Shown here: positions 48,201 to 64,000 of the stretch, piece after piece
Numbering within the stretch: the first letter of the stretch is position 1
How the letters are laid out: every line of letters begins with the position of its first letter
Origin: Chrysaora quinquecirrha
Lineage: Eukaryota > Cnidaria > Scyphozoa > Semaeostomeae > Pelagiidae
NCBI GenBank assembly: GCA_014526335.1
Contig: JACTAT010000013.1
Coordinates: 2,205,987-2,269,986 of the forward strand
Direction of reading: 5' to 3'
DNA: 64,000 nt
Notes under the pieces: model-generated
Database searches by the model: none
What the model saw: the letters and a program-made list of their open reading frames with translations, nothing else
What the model was told of the DNA's origin: nothing
Position numbers and translations under genes: made by a program

Positions 48201-49382
48201 GGGGTGCAAAGAATTTTATTGAATGATCCAGAACGATGCAGTGCATTATCCAGCATCATTTGTTTTGGCATTTAGTTCCTGGTATCTACCTGGTTGTAGG
48301 CCTATTTCGGTATGATACGTTGACGGCAGTGTGACATCATTTAATGATGCCTATTGATTGAGCAGCAAATCCAATTTCAAATTGAAAAAGGCGATACCAA
48401 GGGTCCAATATGAACAGCAACGTTCACCTATGGTCCTATTCACTGGGACGTGGGACGAGATAATGCTTGTCCCTATCCCAAAATGGCTGCTTATATTCTG
48501 GTTGTATCAATCGCTCACAAGTTTTCTCTAGAAAGAGGAGACTGGTATTCTTAATTCTGCTATTTCCAAAACCAAGTTCGCTACCAAATTTTCATATTCT
48601 ATATACCTCCTTTTTAGAGAGCTAAGACCACTATTGTGCAGTATGTATCCGGAAGCTAAAGACTGCAAATGTTACAGAGATGTCAGTTCTTCTGCACCTC
48701 GATATCATCAAAGGTATTTGTCGATTTATTTGTCTATAAATTGTTGCGTTTCCTTAGGTTATTTTTTTATCTCTTGCGGCATCGAATGAAAAAACTTTGG
48801 AATTATCAGATTGCCTAGAATAAGGCCTTTGGTTCATCTTTGATTGTAAGGCTGCATGGTTGGGAAATTTCGCTTGCATAGGAACGAGTATTCACAAACA
48901 CTGTGTCAAAATTATGTGACTTTCGTTTGTGAGTCATTATAATGTCGTCCTCGTAACCATGTGACGATGTAATTTTGGGTATGGTTTACAATTAGTAACA
49001 ATACAGCTAGAGACCGTTTTAAGTAGTACATTTAGCACTGAGACAGGTTTTTGGGGGCTTATAGTTGCTAGACATTCGTATTCCGCCTCTTGGTCAAACC
49101 TACAATTCACTTCTGTAAAGCTCTGTTCTGTTATGTCCCTATTTTTCTCTTCTTACTTGCTTTCTCAATTGTTAATTTCTGCATTTGCTTAGTAAATGCT
49201 TTGGTATATAACATGTAAAATTAATCTCATCTAACCAATAAATATCGTTGCAAAAGCATTTTGGATTTGTAAGATACATGGTTACTGTCTTAACTTTGGT
49301 CTTAACCCTATCTGTAATTGGCCTCACGGATCAGCCTCGTTTAATTTCGCCTCTGTCTTGGCAAACATCAAAAGCAAAATAA
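44370..49382 (+). CDS. Secreted ADP-ribosyl cyclase/CD38-like protein, probable pseudoenzyme
   Basis: Plus-strand exons 44370-44645, 45421-45509, 45922-46051, 46433-46515, 46897-46989, 47519-47605 and 48618-48713 join in phase with GT-AG sites. The last exon is best placed at 49274-49382, giving about 320 residues. Signal peptide at residues 1-23 (LTSLLAFSVVLVTSG). Family features: LKEIFFGRCHEF, the NCTLLW block, LFWE, LLWCGG, VYVLLNGS, LRVWVIYD and at least ten Cys. Enzymes of this family make cADPR from NAD or NAADP from NADP. The TLED motif is ALGN here, and the catalytic Glu before xWV (LExWV in CD38) is Arg (LRVWV); both active-site Trp are kept. The hydrophobic tail YMVTVLTLVLTLSVIGL could act as a GPI signal or anchor. 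A shifted frame in the same exon stays open to 49498, so the C-terminus is uncertain. Confidence 0.88.
44750..45265. repeat. Inverted trinucleotide block, (GAT)n then (ATC)n
   Basis: About 44755-44925 is rich in GATGAT and about 44935-45262 in ATCATC, so the two halves are mutually complementary. Located in intron 1 of the cyclase-like gene. A short (TGAT)n run follows at about 45325-45350. Confidence 0.9.
45560..45743. mobile_element. Truncated MITE, TAAGGCCCTGG family
   Basis: The right end GTTTAGCCAGAGCCTTA matches the end of the element at 3651-3898. Interior has repeated AAACATTT and CAAGCAATG motifs. The left end could not be found. Confidence 0.5.
46553..46690. mobile_element. Truncated MITE, TAAGGCCCTGG family
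   Basis: Left end AAGGCCCTGGCCAAGCGTTT, then two copies of TTGNCAAACATTTAAAATTTGC. The right end is missing. In intron 4 of the cyclase-like gene. Confidence 0.55.
47641..47825. mobile_element. MITE-like repeat with CGGACACC motifs
   Basis: Left part AACCTCCATTAACGGACACC is followed by AGCGGACACCTCC. The right part ends TGTGTCCGTTATATGGACAT, an imperfect inverted match. In intron 6 of the cyclase-like gene. Confidence 0.45.
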
Positions 49383-49498
49383 GCGACTTTAGTAGTTCAA
49401 TTGGTGCTTTGCTTCAAGTTGGTCGTCCAAATGAATGTCCACCAAGCATGAACCTCTCAAGAGAATGCGCGCCAACATCAACATCAAAAGGAACTTAG

Positions 49499-52400
49499 AT
49501 CAAGGGAAAAAATTGAAGAATATCTACATTGAGAAGTTTCATTCATCATATTGAATTGAATGTCAATCTTTCAATGGATCTGCTCCCAGTACGGTTTCCC
49601 ACTCTATCACTACATCCTTATCTTTATCACAAGAGGAAAGCAAATAAACTGCAAGGCAAGTTAAAACAACGTTTCGATCTTGTTCAATGAATTTACGTCT
49701 GAATGTCCGTCACATAAACAGTTTAGCCAATGGAGACTCGACGTAATAGATCGATACATACTGGTTTGATGTTAACTATTGCCAGTGCAATCGTATACCA
49801 AACGAACCATTTCTGTTACAGTTTGTTTTACACCCTTTGTGTGTTGTCTTCTTGACTGTCGCCAGTTGCTGAAGCAACATGCTGTCTAATTGGCAAAGCC
49901 TCGTTCTGAGAGCCGTAAATGACCCGAAAATCAGACAGTGCATATTTTGCTTCAACATAAGCTGATATACACTAATACAATAATTAGTTTGGACGTGTGA
50001 TTAATTGTGAACTGAAACCATAAGAGCCATAATGCAGTTATAGATTCATCATACAGGCTTACTCTATGCTTTGTTTTTCCTAGATGGTTGTTCTACTTAT
50101 TAGTTACTCTATCTTCTCTAATTACTAAGAGAGCCTTTCTTTATGTAGGCCGGAGCTTGTGCTTGAAAATAGTACAACATGTGTAAGCCATGCTTTGACC
50201 CAAAGGATGGCACACAAGGACGGACATCATTGGCATGTCCGATACTGTTCTGTCCCGAGTTTGTTATAGGCTTCAACTGGCCTGAGGTACCCAAACGCAT
50301 TGTTATAAGGCTAATATCACACGAATACGACTTATATATGGTCAATATAGGTAGATTCGCCAATTCTTGCGTTCGCAAATGCAAGAAACGTTTGGCCCTG
50401 ACTGGAGCTCATCAGCGACGCGAGAACCGAACCGCGGTCCCCTACGTTGGATGCACGTGTCAGTCAAAATCAAGTACATGACCACCAGAGCTTGGCGGAC
50501 TAGTCGAAACTGTCCCTGAGATGATTTTTCTAAGATTTCCTTGGTTCAGAACTCGTTTGGAATATTTTGCTTGTCGGAACGTATTAACGGGCTGTCACGA
50601 AATGATGTCCTTGATAGTCCTTTAGCAGAATCTTAGGTCCATATTCACAAAACATTTCATTTGATTTCTAATTCTCACTCTTTTTTCTACCGAAATACTT
50701 CCTGTCCTCATCTTCCTTTGAAAGCTAGACTTTTCTTTGCTTTGTGCCAAATATGCAGAATTTGGTCTTAATTTAAAATCATAACTTTTTCTGACAGTGA
50801 AACATATCTGGTCGTTGCTATATGCTGTTTATTGCTGAGTAAGTTCTTATAGCTAAAAGAATGGTGACCTTGGTACAACTCTGATGCTGATTTGAAACAT
50901 TAATAGTAAAATACATTTTAAAACAAGTGAATTTTGGAAATCTTTAAGTCTTATGCATTAGTAGATAGTTGATAGCTCAAGAAATACAGTGGTCTCATTT
51001 TGTAAATGGCAGCTACAAATGCTGAGTGTATGCTACCTGTGTTCCTAAATTTTACCAGCTAACGTAGTAACACAGATTCACTTGAATTTAGTGCGATTCT
51101 ATTAAAGGGTCTGGAGCTTTCTTTACTGTTAATTCTTGTATTGCCATAATTTGTCCGAGGGTACTGTAGACCATAGTACGCGCTCTGCTAGGTCTCTGAA
51201 AAGTTTTACTTAGTTTTACCATAACTATGGTTCTCGGGGTCCAGAAAAGTGTTCAACCTTCCTCCTGGTAAAAAACCCCTAGCTGAAAACCTTCCTCAGT
51301 TAACAATGAAATATAGGCGTGTTTCGGGTGCGGCAAAAGATTTTCCTTTGTTCTAACTGACCTTCCTCCGGTCAGTGACCATGTGACTTTAACTTTTTCT
51401 TGACTCTGATGGTTCTACATACGTTTGATGTTGCATGGTGCACTGTAGTTGTCAATGCCTTCCGCTCATCGATAGACAATGATTTTGTACCTTGGGGTTG
51501 CTTTCCCAAAGCCTGCAGTCAGTAAATGGATACGTACCGTGCTAGTTCTAGAGAATCATAGTCTGGGGGAGTGGAGTGAACAAAATGCAGGTCAATATCA
51601 GCTTTATGCTGCCCAAAAACATGGCCTAAGTTGGGCTAACAAATAAAACGCTTGCTTGTCTGTTTGCTTGCTTGCTAGGAATGGGCCACGAACGTTACCC
51701 CTGTGACAGTCATGGGGTGCTTTGTGCACTGTACTAGAATATAGTTTACATTGAAATCTTATAGTTATTTAAAAAAAGAATTCGTTCCACTTGTGGCTGG
51801 TTTTCTAGAAACTACAGGGCTACAAACTTTTAGGTCACTGAAATATGGACCCGTCTACTTCTAGCTGCTTTTACACAGCGGTAATGGGCTCAAAGTAAAG
51901 AAACAAGTTAAAGTACAATGTAAAACATTTTGTCCTGAAGAATTATGGACAATCGAGTTTTTGTCCATAAACTGAGCATATTCTGTCCATAATTTAACAC
52001 TGAATTGTCCACGCCCATGATTCGTTCCTAATTTTCAGGTTAATCTGACGTTTTTATTTCAATGCAAGGCAGTCTTTAAGCACCAGCTTCAGCAGCGCAT
52101 TGGTAAGAAAAAACTCCGAGAAAAATAGATAAATAAAGCATCGACATTTTATCTGGTTATTCTGTGTGCTACAAATGCATCTATATACAATTTTTCGATT
52201 CTTCAATGTCTTTAATTAACAAATGAATGTCAGCGTCAAGGTATAAAATGTGCTTACTAACATAAACGTGAACGAAACGACAAAGCTGAAGAATAATAAC
52301 GAACAAAGAAATCTAAATGATTACATATATAACAAAACTAAAGTTGGATAAATAATTTGTCATTATAATAAATGCTTAGAATAGCGTTCTTTCAACCCAA

Positions 52401-53306
52401 GTACCCTAGAGACACCCCCCAATTTACCTCAGTAACCAAGCAGAGAGCCTGTTGGTACGATTTTGATCAGAATTTTCTAGGGCTCTTTGAAGTTTCTTTG
52501 GGAAAACATCTAATGTTTGGGCAAACAATGTTTTCCTAAGTGTTTGTGAAGGGAAGTAATATTTTCTTGAAATTGAAATTTAATAATTTCTAAGTTAAAG
52601 AAATGTTGTCAGGTTTTGCAGCAACTGCAGAAATTGTAACTTTGTCTCTAAAGAACTTCGGACTCAGCTTCTGGTGTTCATAAGCAAATTAAGGTGCTTT
52701 GTTACGTTCACGAAGGAAAAACATTCTGCTTGTGAAGCGGATCATGAATGTTTGAAAAACAATTTATTGATCATTTTGCCTTTGCCTAATTCGAATTTTA
52801 TAGAAACGCTTTCCTTGTCCTTAGTTTGTGAACTTGGAAGGTGAAACAACTTGAATTAACGAAGTAACATATTTCCCAGAGGGTACAACACGTGTCTCTT
52901 GCTCACAACGAGGCTAGAATTTACAAGAAAAATAATATAACAAAGGCGAATTTCGCAAAAGGAAGCTATGTTTAAGCGGACATGGCGAATCATGTTTTCT
53001 AATAGAGGAGTTTTACTGTCGACAAATGCTTTATGATTGGTCGTTTGATGATTTTGCACGTCTTTGCCACCTCGAATACCGCTTTCTTTTGCAAAATTTG
53101 TCTTTGCCAAAGCACTTTTTACGATATTTTCCAAAACTTAATTATTAAAAAACAAAAAATTCCCCCATTTTAAAGCCCGTTACCCGTAATGTTGAATCTT
53201 GGTACGTAATTCCACAATATCGATATCCATCTTATGAATTTATGAACAGCATATTTCCAACTATATGTATAATTCCTCATATAATATATATATGATAACC
53301 TTGTTA
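49499..53306. other. Intergenic region, no gene recognised
   Basis: Mostly AT-rich single-copy-looking sequence. Near 50420-50510 the minus strand has a tRNA-like segment (TGGTGGTCATGTA ... GCGGTTCGGTTCTC), perhaps an old SINE. The GAGGAAGGTT-type motif pairs lie at 51255-51375 in reverse. An open frame at 53134-52856 is not supported by splice sites or recognisable domains. Confidence 0.4.
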
Positions 53307-60211
<6,905 letters not shown>

Positions 60212-60229
60212 ATTGGTTGGTAGTTTCAA

Positions 60230-62526
60230 GCGGTATCTTTGTGTCTCGTTATCAACAAAACACTACGATACGCAGGCGTCAATAGGAAAAACGGACCTGT
60301 GGAGTGTGGTTTGGCATACCGTAAAAACAAGACCCTAGGACGTGAGACCCCTGAGACTTTTAGGACCATTAATTACGGACATCAGGAAGGATCGTTAACA
60401 CCAGAGGATATTAGCCTTCTAAGAACAATAGAAGATCGCAGCTGTCTTTTAGTCCGGGTTTTCTTAGCAGTGGTACTTCCGCTACTTGTCTGCCTGCCAT
60501 CTCTTATCTCTCTCAGGCAATACTTTTATTAATGAATCTTTGTTGTTTCAATAGCTTATATGAATAACTTGTTTGATGTCTGTTATTTTGGCGCGCATTT
60601 CATTTTGTTCGTCTACCTTCAGCCGTTTCGGGTCTCAATTTATATTAATTAGCCCCATTATTGCAAGGAAGACATTTCTTGGGATTTCTTGTTTGGCTAA
60701 AACAATTTGTATGTAACGACAGAATATATCCTGACCTGTATACCCTTGAAATAAAATAAGTTCGGAAGAGATTTGCTGCTAATTCTAATTATTAGACCAT
60801 TGAGAAAACAACATATAACGAAACTTCCATGGCCCAATCTTTTAGATAAGATTGTAGACGCTGATGTTACAAACGTAACTCTTTTGTGTCTATAAACATA
60901 CCGAAGGTCAAAGTAATTTTGCCGTCTCGTATGGGGAAAGAATGGTACTGATAAACTGTGGTTTACTTTTTAGAATATTTTTAGGCAAACCATGACCACT
61001 GCGCTACTGACAAATCTCTTCGTTGGGTTCATTTGGTCGTGAGTTATACGGATTTAGGTGACGTTCATAGCGATGCGATGAATTTACGTTAATTTTTTTT
61101 GCAATTACGAAGGTTCGCAACTGAGCAAATTTTTGTCTGGAGGAGGAGGAATACTTTCTTCACTATGATTTTGATTCATGTTTAATACATAAAACCTGCG
61201 CATAATTCGAATGTGGATTGCAAATGTGAGGTTTTACATAAATTCCCCGCTTCATTTTTACTGTCCCGTGATTGGTTCGTTTCGCTTTGCGAGCTTCCAT
61301 TTCGTACAGTAGTTCCCAGGAACCAATCATACTGCTGCTTCCAAAAATACTGACCTGTGATTGGTGCCCAGAAAAGTCTCGTTTTTACCCAAATTTTTTG
61401 TTTAAAAGTATACAGAGACAGAAGCCCCACTTTGAGCACTTAGGCCATTCAATTCAACTTAGCAATGTAAAAATGCTGTTGTTGATGATTAAGGTTGTCG
61501 TTGCTGTTTGCAAAGGCAGAGTGGGAGTTAGTATCTTAACTGGTCTAGCGGGTGCCTTAGGCGGAACATTCGAGGTACATAAACCAAAGGATAATATTCA
61601 TTTTTACATTGCTCCTTGAAGATATAATAAAGCAATTTTAGAATAATATGATGTGGAAGATTTAAAGAACTTCACCGGGAATCGATCCCGAAAAACTGAA
61701 TACAAATCTGGAAGTAATCCTATGTACCGACTTAATACCTTGCAAACAAGGCGTTGTCAGAGTGATCATCGAAACCCAGTACATCGCCCAGAATGCAAAC
61801 GACCCGTTATTTCCAAGTACATTATGTCATGGTCGTTTATGACCGGCCTAAATTCATTTTTTAACGCAGATCGGAATTTGAGGCAGCTTAACAGCTGATG
61901 CAGACCTTTGAACATTGATGCAATGCGCTAAGCTGCATACCTGATGCACACCTGCACGAATACACTAGCACACATTTACCTACCTCGAAAATATTGACAG
62001 CTGAGTTGGCTGCCGGCTAATGGAAGTACTCCAATCGAGACTCGAACCCAAGACATATCGTTCAAAAAGAAGGACGTCTTGAACTCGTTATAATTGATGT
62101 GTTTGTGTGTGGTCTTGATATTTAAAGTATGTGATAAATGGAGTTTCCTAAAAGCAGCCGAAAGAACTAGAGCTGGCTACATAGCAAAAGAGATTTAACA
62201 TCAAACGTCGCCCACATGTTTCTTCGCTGGGAAGCTTAAAAGAGGGGTCATAAAATTAACCGTGCCTTTAACTGGAATTAGAATCAATTACCATATAAAA
62301 TGTTGCAATTTGAAAACATGTACACATTCGGTGCCTCTGATCTTTGGGACAAATCGATATTAATCGCAGTTACTCACTAATGACTTCAAAGTGCCTGCTT
62401 ATTTAAAGAACATCATAAAAAAACATCAAAAGTGTAACCCATAAACCCAGGCTTGTGCCGACTTTGCGCAAAGTCAGAGCAGGTAGCCTAGTGCTTTTTA
62501 AACTGATTTATCGCAACTAACCTGTC
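60230..62526. other. Upstream of the homeobox gene, no confirmed gene
   Basis: Should contain the homeobox gene promoter just above 60211. Plus-strand open frames at 60239-60532 and 61272-61619 lack recognisable domains. Three CCAAT or inverted CCAAT boxes (GATTGG, CCAATC, GATTGG) fall between 61270 and 61362, which could mark a promoter, but no adjoining gene is evident. Near 62030-62060 a minus-strand GGGTTCGAGTCTC looks like a pol III B-box remnant. Confidence 0.35.
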
Positions 62527-62529
62527 TAC

Positions 62530-62980
62530 ATAAGCGATCTGGCAGCTAGTTGGCAAGTAGTTCAAAAAAATTGGGCATTTTCTACTTCTGCGAGTGCAAT
62601 TAGCCGACTATTGATTCCAATCAGTACACTTTTTTTCAATAAGCAACTTGACTTTGGTCCAGCCGCTTAACATATCTAGGATTTCGGCCGTCACAGAATG
62701 CCTGGTACCCCCTAAAACCTCTTTTTTTGGCTCTTTTCTGGCTTCTCAATGTAACTGACAAGTTTGCAAGGATGTACAGTATAAAGAAAGCTATTTCACC
62801 AAAAAATTTAGCACAATCTCAGCCCTGGTTGCTTATTGAACGGTTGCTTATTAAAAAAAAGTGTAACAGTCGACCTAAGCGCGTCCTGTTACCGTGATCA
62901 ACTTTATCCTAAACGTTTACTTGTTGACAATTTTAGCAGTTTCCAACTATAGTTGGCGTTAGTTCTACCACTATGTCCAG
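62530..62980. repeat. Dispersed repeat interrupted by a MITE
   Basis: 62530-62626 and 62864-62980 together match the repeat at 10375-10600 (shared TTGGGCAT, TTCTACTT, ATTAGCCGAC and CAGTCGACC). The MITE at 62627-62863 splits it. Confidence 0.75.
62627..62863. mobile_element. TA-type MITE, family 1b, with TA duplication
   Basis: Ends CACTTTTTTTCAATAAGC and GCTTATTAAAAAAAAGTG, with TA at 62625-62626 and 62864-62865. Interior is the reverse complement of 43309-43558. Confidence 0.88.
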
Positions 62981-62982
62981 CT

Positions 62983-63215
62983 ACAGAGCTGACCAGGCAG
63001 GTATTGTTTAACAATCCACAAGGTAGAGGGAGCAGAGGCCGCCCCCGAACTCAATATTTTGACAATATCAAAACATGGCTCGGTGACCATACTTTGGTTG
63101 AGGCAGCAGACAGTGCACAAGATCGAGTGAAGTGGAAAGAGAGAGTTAAAGAAGCAACTGGCGGCGGCGGCCTAGCATCTTCTTAGATGGGTGCCGTTCT
63201 TGATGATGATGATCC
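62983..63215 (+). mobile_element. LINE 3' fragment (RT C-terminal tail)
   Basis: Encodes ELTRQVLFNNPQG, then SRGRPRTQYFDNIKTWLG and AQDRVKWKERV, ending in TAG at about 63184. This is the conserved extreme C-terminus of many LINE reverse transcriptases. It is followed by a TGATGATGATGAT 3' tail. The copy is strongly 5'-truncated and begins right at the end of the dispersed repeat at 62980. Confidence 0.75.
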
Positions 63216-64000
63216 ACTAAGTTCTCATTTGCAAAAAGGGGTATCTGTTATCTGGCATCAAGGTATCGCCTATGGGGGCCTCGTCAATGCCATCATTATG
63301 AAGCGACTTGGTCCCAGCTAAAATTGCAAAACTGCCATTAAACGAACAACGTGGCATTTTCTTTGTCTTTAGTAAGAACTATTCCACTTTTTACAAGTTA
63401 GCCGTTATGCATAATTTTCAGGAAATTGGGTAAATTAATGTTGCTTCCATGATTTGTAAACATTAAATGCGGCCTTGTTTCTCGTGCCGCCGTCCTAATG
63501 CTCTGACATTATGTCAAGAAACGGTTTTATGTACAGGAGTGCAGGGGTTAATCAAGGTGCAACTCATAATTCGACTTTCAATATCAATCAATTCTAAGTC
63601 AAACCCTGTAGCGCACATGTATGTGGTATATATTAAGGTTTATAGGCAAGTACTACCCATCCCTTCCATTTTTATTATCAGTAAAGAAAAGGAACTCTAC
63701 ACGGCAGATTATTGTCGGCAGTTAGGTCTACATTGGTGAGTCCCGAGCAGGATCTCGAATATTCGACTCGAACAGAATTTTCCCGCCATTTTTGGATTTT
63801 CCCGCCATTTTTGGGAGTAGCTACGAAGGCTCACTTCGAAGAAACGTTTCAAGCTGATAAGCCACCAAACTGGCAAAAAGAACCGTCCTGTATCATTGGT
63901 TACCCTTGACATTATCAGGGGGTTTTTAGCACTGAATACCAATACCTTAAATTAGAATGTCGATCTGTTAGGACCTGGTCAAACATTGTTAGACCGTTAC
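63216..64000. other. Window end, no gene seen
   Basis: No supported exon. TTTTCCCGCCATTTTTGG occurs twice in tandem near 63778-63812. The last 40 bases (AGGACCTGGTCAAACATTGTT) resemble the start of the TAAGGCCCTGG MITE family, cut by the window edge. Confidence 0.4.

Noticed and set aside
52856..53134. 92-codon minus-strand ORF
   Set aside because: No family resemblance and no supporting splice sites.
60239..60532. 97-codon plus-strand ORF with a hydrophobic tail
   Set aside because: No splice signals or family features; it lies in the likely promoter of the homeobox gene. Too weak to call a gene.
61461..61619. Short hydrophobic ORF downstream of three CCAAT-like boxes
   Set aside because: Looks slightly signal-peptide-like, but no following exons or recognisable domain were found.

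Overview
The window is a stretch of a metazoan nuclear genome. It is AT-rich and intron-rich, with GT-AG introns, small exons and dense MITE, SINE and minisatellite content. Gene content and the style of the mobile elements fit a non-bilaterian animal, most likely a cnidarian (anthozoan-like). This is inferred from protein features, not proven. Coordinates below come from hand-reconstructed splice sites.

Layout. 1-4.1 kb: repeats only. 4.1-7.7 kb (-): a small SH2-domain gene, then a single-pass membrane protein that looks like a LAT/PAG-type adaptor with two YxxM motifs. 8.7-26.9 kb (-): a 16-exon TASOR (FAM208) homolog, the scaffold of the HUSH silencing complex, with a 4-kb exon and many repeat insertions in its introns. 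29.0-32.7 kb (-): an SLC15/POT-family transporter. 32.8-34.9 kb (-): a dead non-LTR retroelement with an N-terminal zinc finger, a partial RT and a restriction-like endonuclease. 35.6-42.2 kb (+): Porcupine (PORCN), the Wnt O-acyltransferase, complete in 11 exons. 44.4-49.5 kb (+): a secreted ADP-ribosyl cyclase/CD38-like protein in which the two key acidic residues appear to be replaced. 53.3-60.2 kb (-): a PRD-class (Arx/aristaless-like) homeobox gene in three exons. 60.2-64 kb: repeats and the 3' end of a LINE.

The genes are independent and do not form an operon. Two functional links are suggested by position only: the SH2 protein lies beside the phosphotyrosine-adaptor-like protein, and the TASOR gene lies close to a retroelement of the broad kind HUSH silences.

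Several reading frames (SH2, adaptor, TASOR, SLC15, homeobox) are broken by single-base indels, often in homopolymers, while the surrounding coding sequence is intact. PORCN and the first 11 TASOR exons are clean. This looks more like residual assembly error than gene decay.

The repeat landscape is rich. It includes a TA-inserting MITE superfamily with two independent empty sites inside this same window, three other inverted-repeat families, at least two tRNA-derived SINE families, a 28-bp minisatellite at three loci, and a foldback element inserted 10 bp from a TASOR splice donor.
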